This document shows positions 63,501 to 64,000 of a stretch of 64,000 bases of DNA, in pieces. Within the stretch, counting starts at the first letter, position 1; each line of letters begins with the position of its first letter. The DNA comes from Euryodendron excelsum (lineage: Eukaryota > Streptophyta > Magnoliopsida > Ericales > Pentaphylacaceae), in the NCBI GenBank assembly GCA_033060915.1, contig CM065381.1, positions 2,350,001-2,414,000 of the forward strand, in the 5' to 3' direction. The notes under the pieces were generated by a model. That model did not search any database. It worked only from the letters and a program-made list of their open reading frames with translations, and had not been told where the DNA came from. Made by a program: the position numbers and the translations under genes.

Positions 63501-64000
63501 GTGGACTCACACAGAAAAGTAGTACTGCAATCTGTATACTTAGCGAATTAAAATTGTGAAGAACGCTTTCTTTGCCTAAAGAGTCAACTCGAAGAACTCT
63601 TTCTCTGACTCAAAGCGTCAACTCTATGAATATGCATGTAAGTATGGAAATAAAAAATATCATTCCAAATGCAACAATATGCAAAATATATATAGACACA
63701 AAGATATCTATTCAAACCATCACGAGCCAAACATTGTCTTAAAAAATCACAACCATTCAATTTAAATTTAATATTTAAATCTAATGGCTATTAATAACAC
63801 AATTTGTGGTTTGAGCCAAAATCAGATGACTCCATGTGCTTTGGACTTATCTACAAAATAGATCGAAACCGTTAGATTTAACGAAAATTTTGTCATAGGA
63901 GTATTTTTGTCATTTTATCTCTCCAAATTAGAATATCAAAATGACGATTTAGTCCTTTTATGCCAAAATAAAGGGTTGTCTTTCTAGAGATTTTTTTGGT
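63501..64000. other. End of window, outside the duplication
   Basis: About 500 bp of AT-rich sequence with no match to unit 1 that I can see and no gene. An element could have replaced the lost half of MIR169 copy 5, but its boundary is visible only on the left. Confidence 0.35.

Overview
The window is nuclear DNA from a flowering plant, most likely a eudicot; I cannot name the species. The evidence is AT-rich sequence, GT-AG introns, many dinucleotide microsatellites, Helitron and hAT elements, and plant-specific gene families (nepenthesin-type aspartic protease, plant GT14/DUF266 glycosyltransferase, MIR169). Genes are sparse and repeats are common.

Layout. (1) 0.4-4.6 kb, plus strand: scattered exon-like segments with consistent splice phases, probably the 3' part of an unidentified gene, followed by a hAT-like element (4.9-5.3 kb). 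(2) 5.6-7.0 kb, minus strand: a single-exon aspartic protease of the CDR1/nepenthesin type, broken by one in-frame TAG. (3) 7.0-11.2 kb: degenerate repeats and a relic of the protease 5' end. (4) 11.2-23.7 kb, minus strand: a complete core-2/I-branching (GT14, DUF266) glycosyltransferase gene. I resolved ten coding exons giving 392 residues, with a leader intron, a TATA box and a 6 kb first coding intron. (5) 23.7-46 kb: gene-poor DNA with a head-to-tail array of Helitrons (27.0-31.6 kb), a fold-back MITE (33.8 kb) and a solo LTR (38.6 kb). (6) 46.1-63.5 kb, minus strand: a MIR169 cluster with four intact hairpins and one truncated one. They sit in a tandem duplication of about 9 kb, and the two units have since been invaded by different transposons.

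The most interesting part is the MIR169 cluster. Three hairpins carry canonical miR169 and one carries a single-base variant. Each intact hairpin has its own TATA box about 100-150 bp upstream on the minus strand. G:U pairs that exist only in the minus-strand RNA fix the transcribed strand independently. One duplication unit holds a 1.6 kb Helitron whose exact empty site survives in the other unit, so the insertion can be read to the base. miR169 is known to repress NF-YA transcription factor mRNAs; no NF-YA gene is seen in the window. I see no functional relationship between the glycosyltransferase, the protease and the MIR169 loci beyond sharing the chromosome segment.
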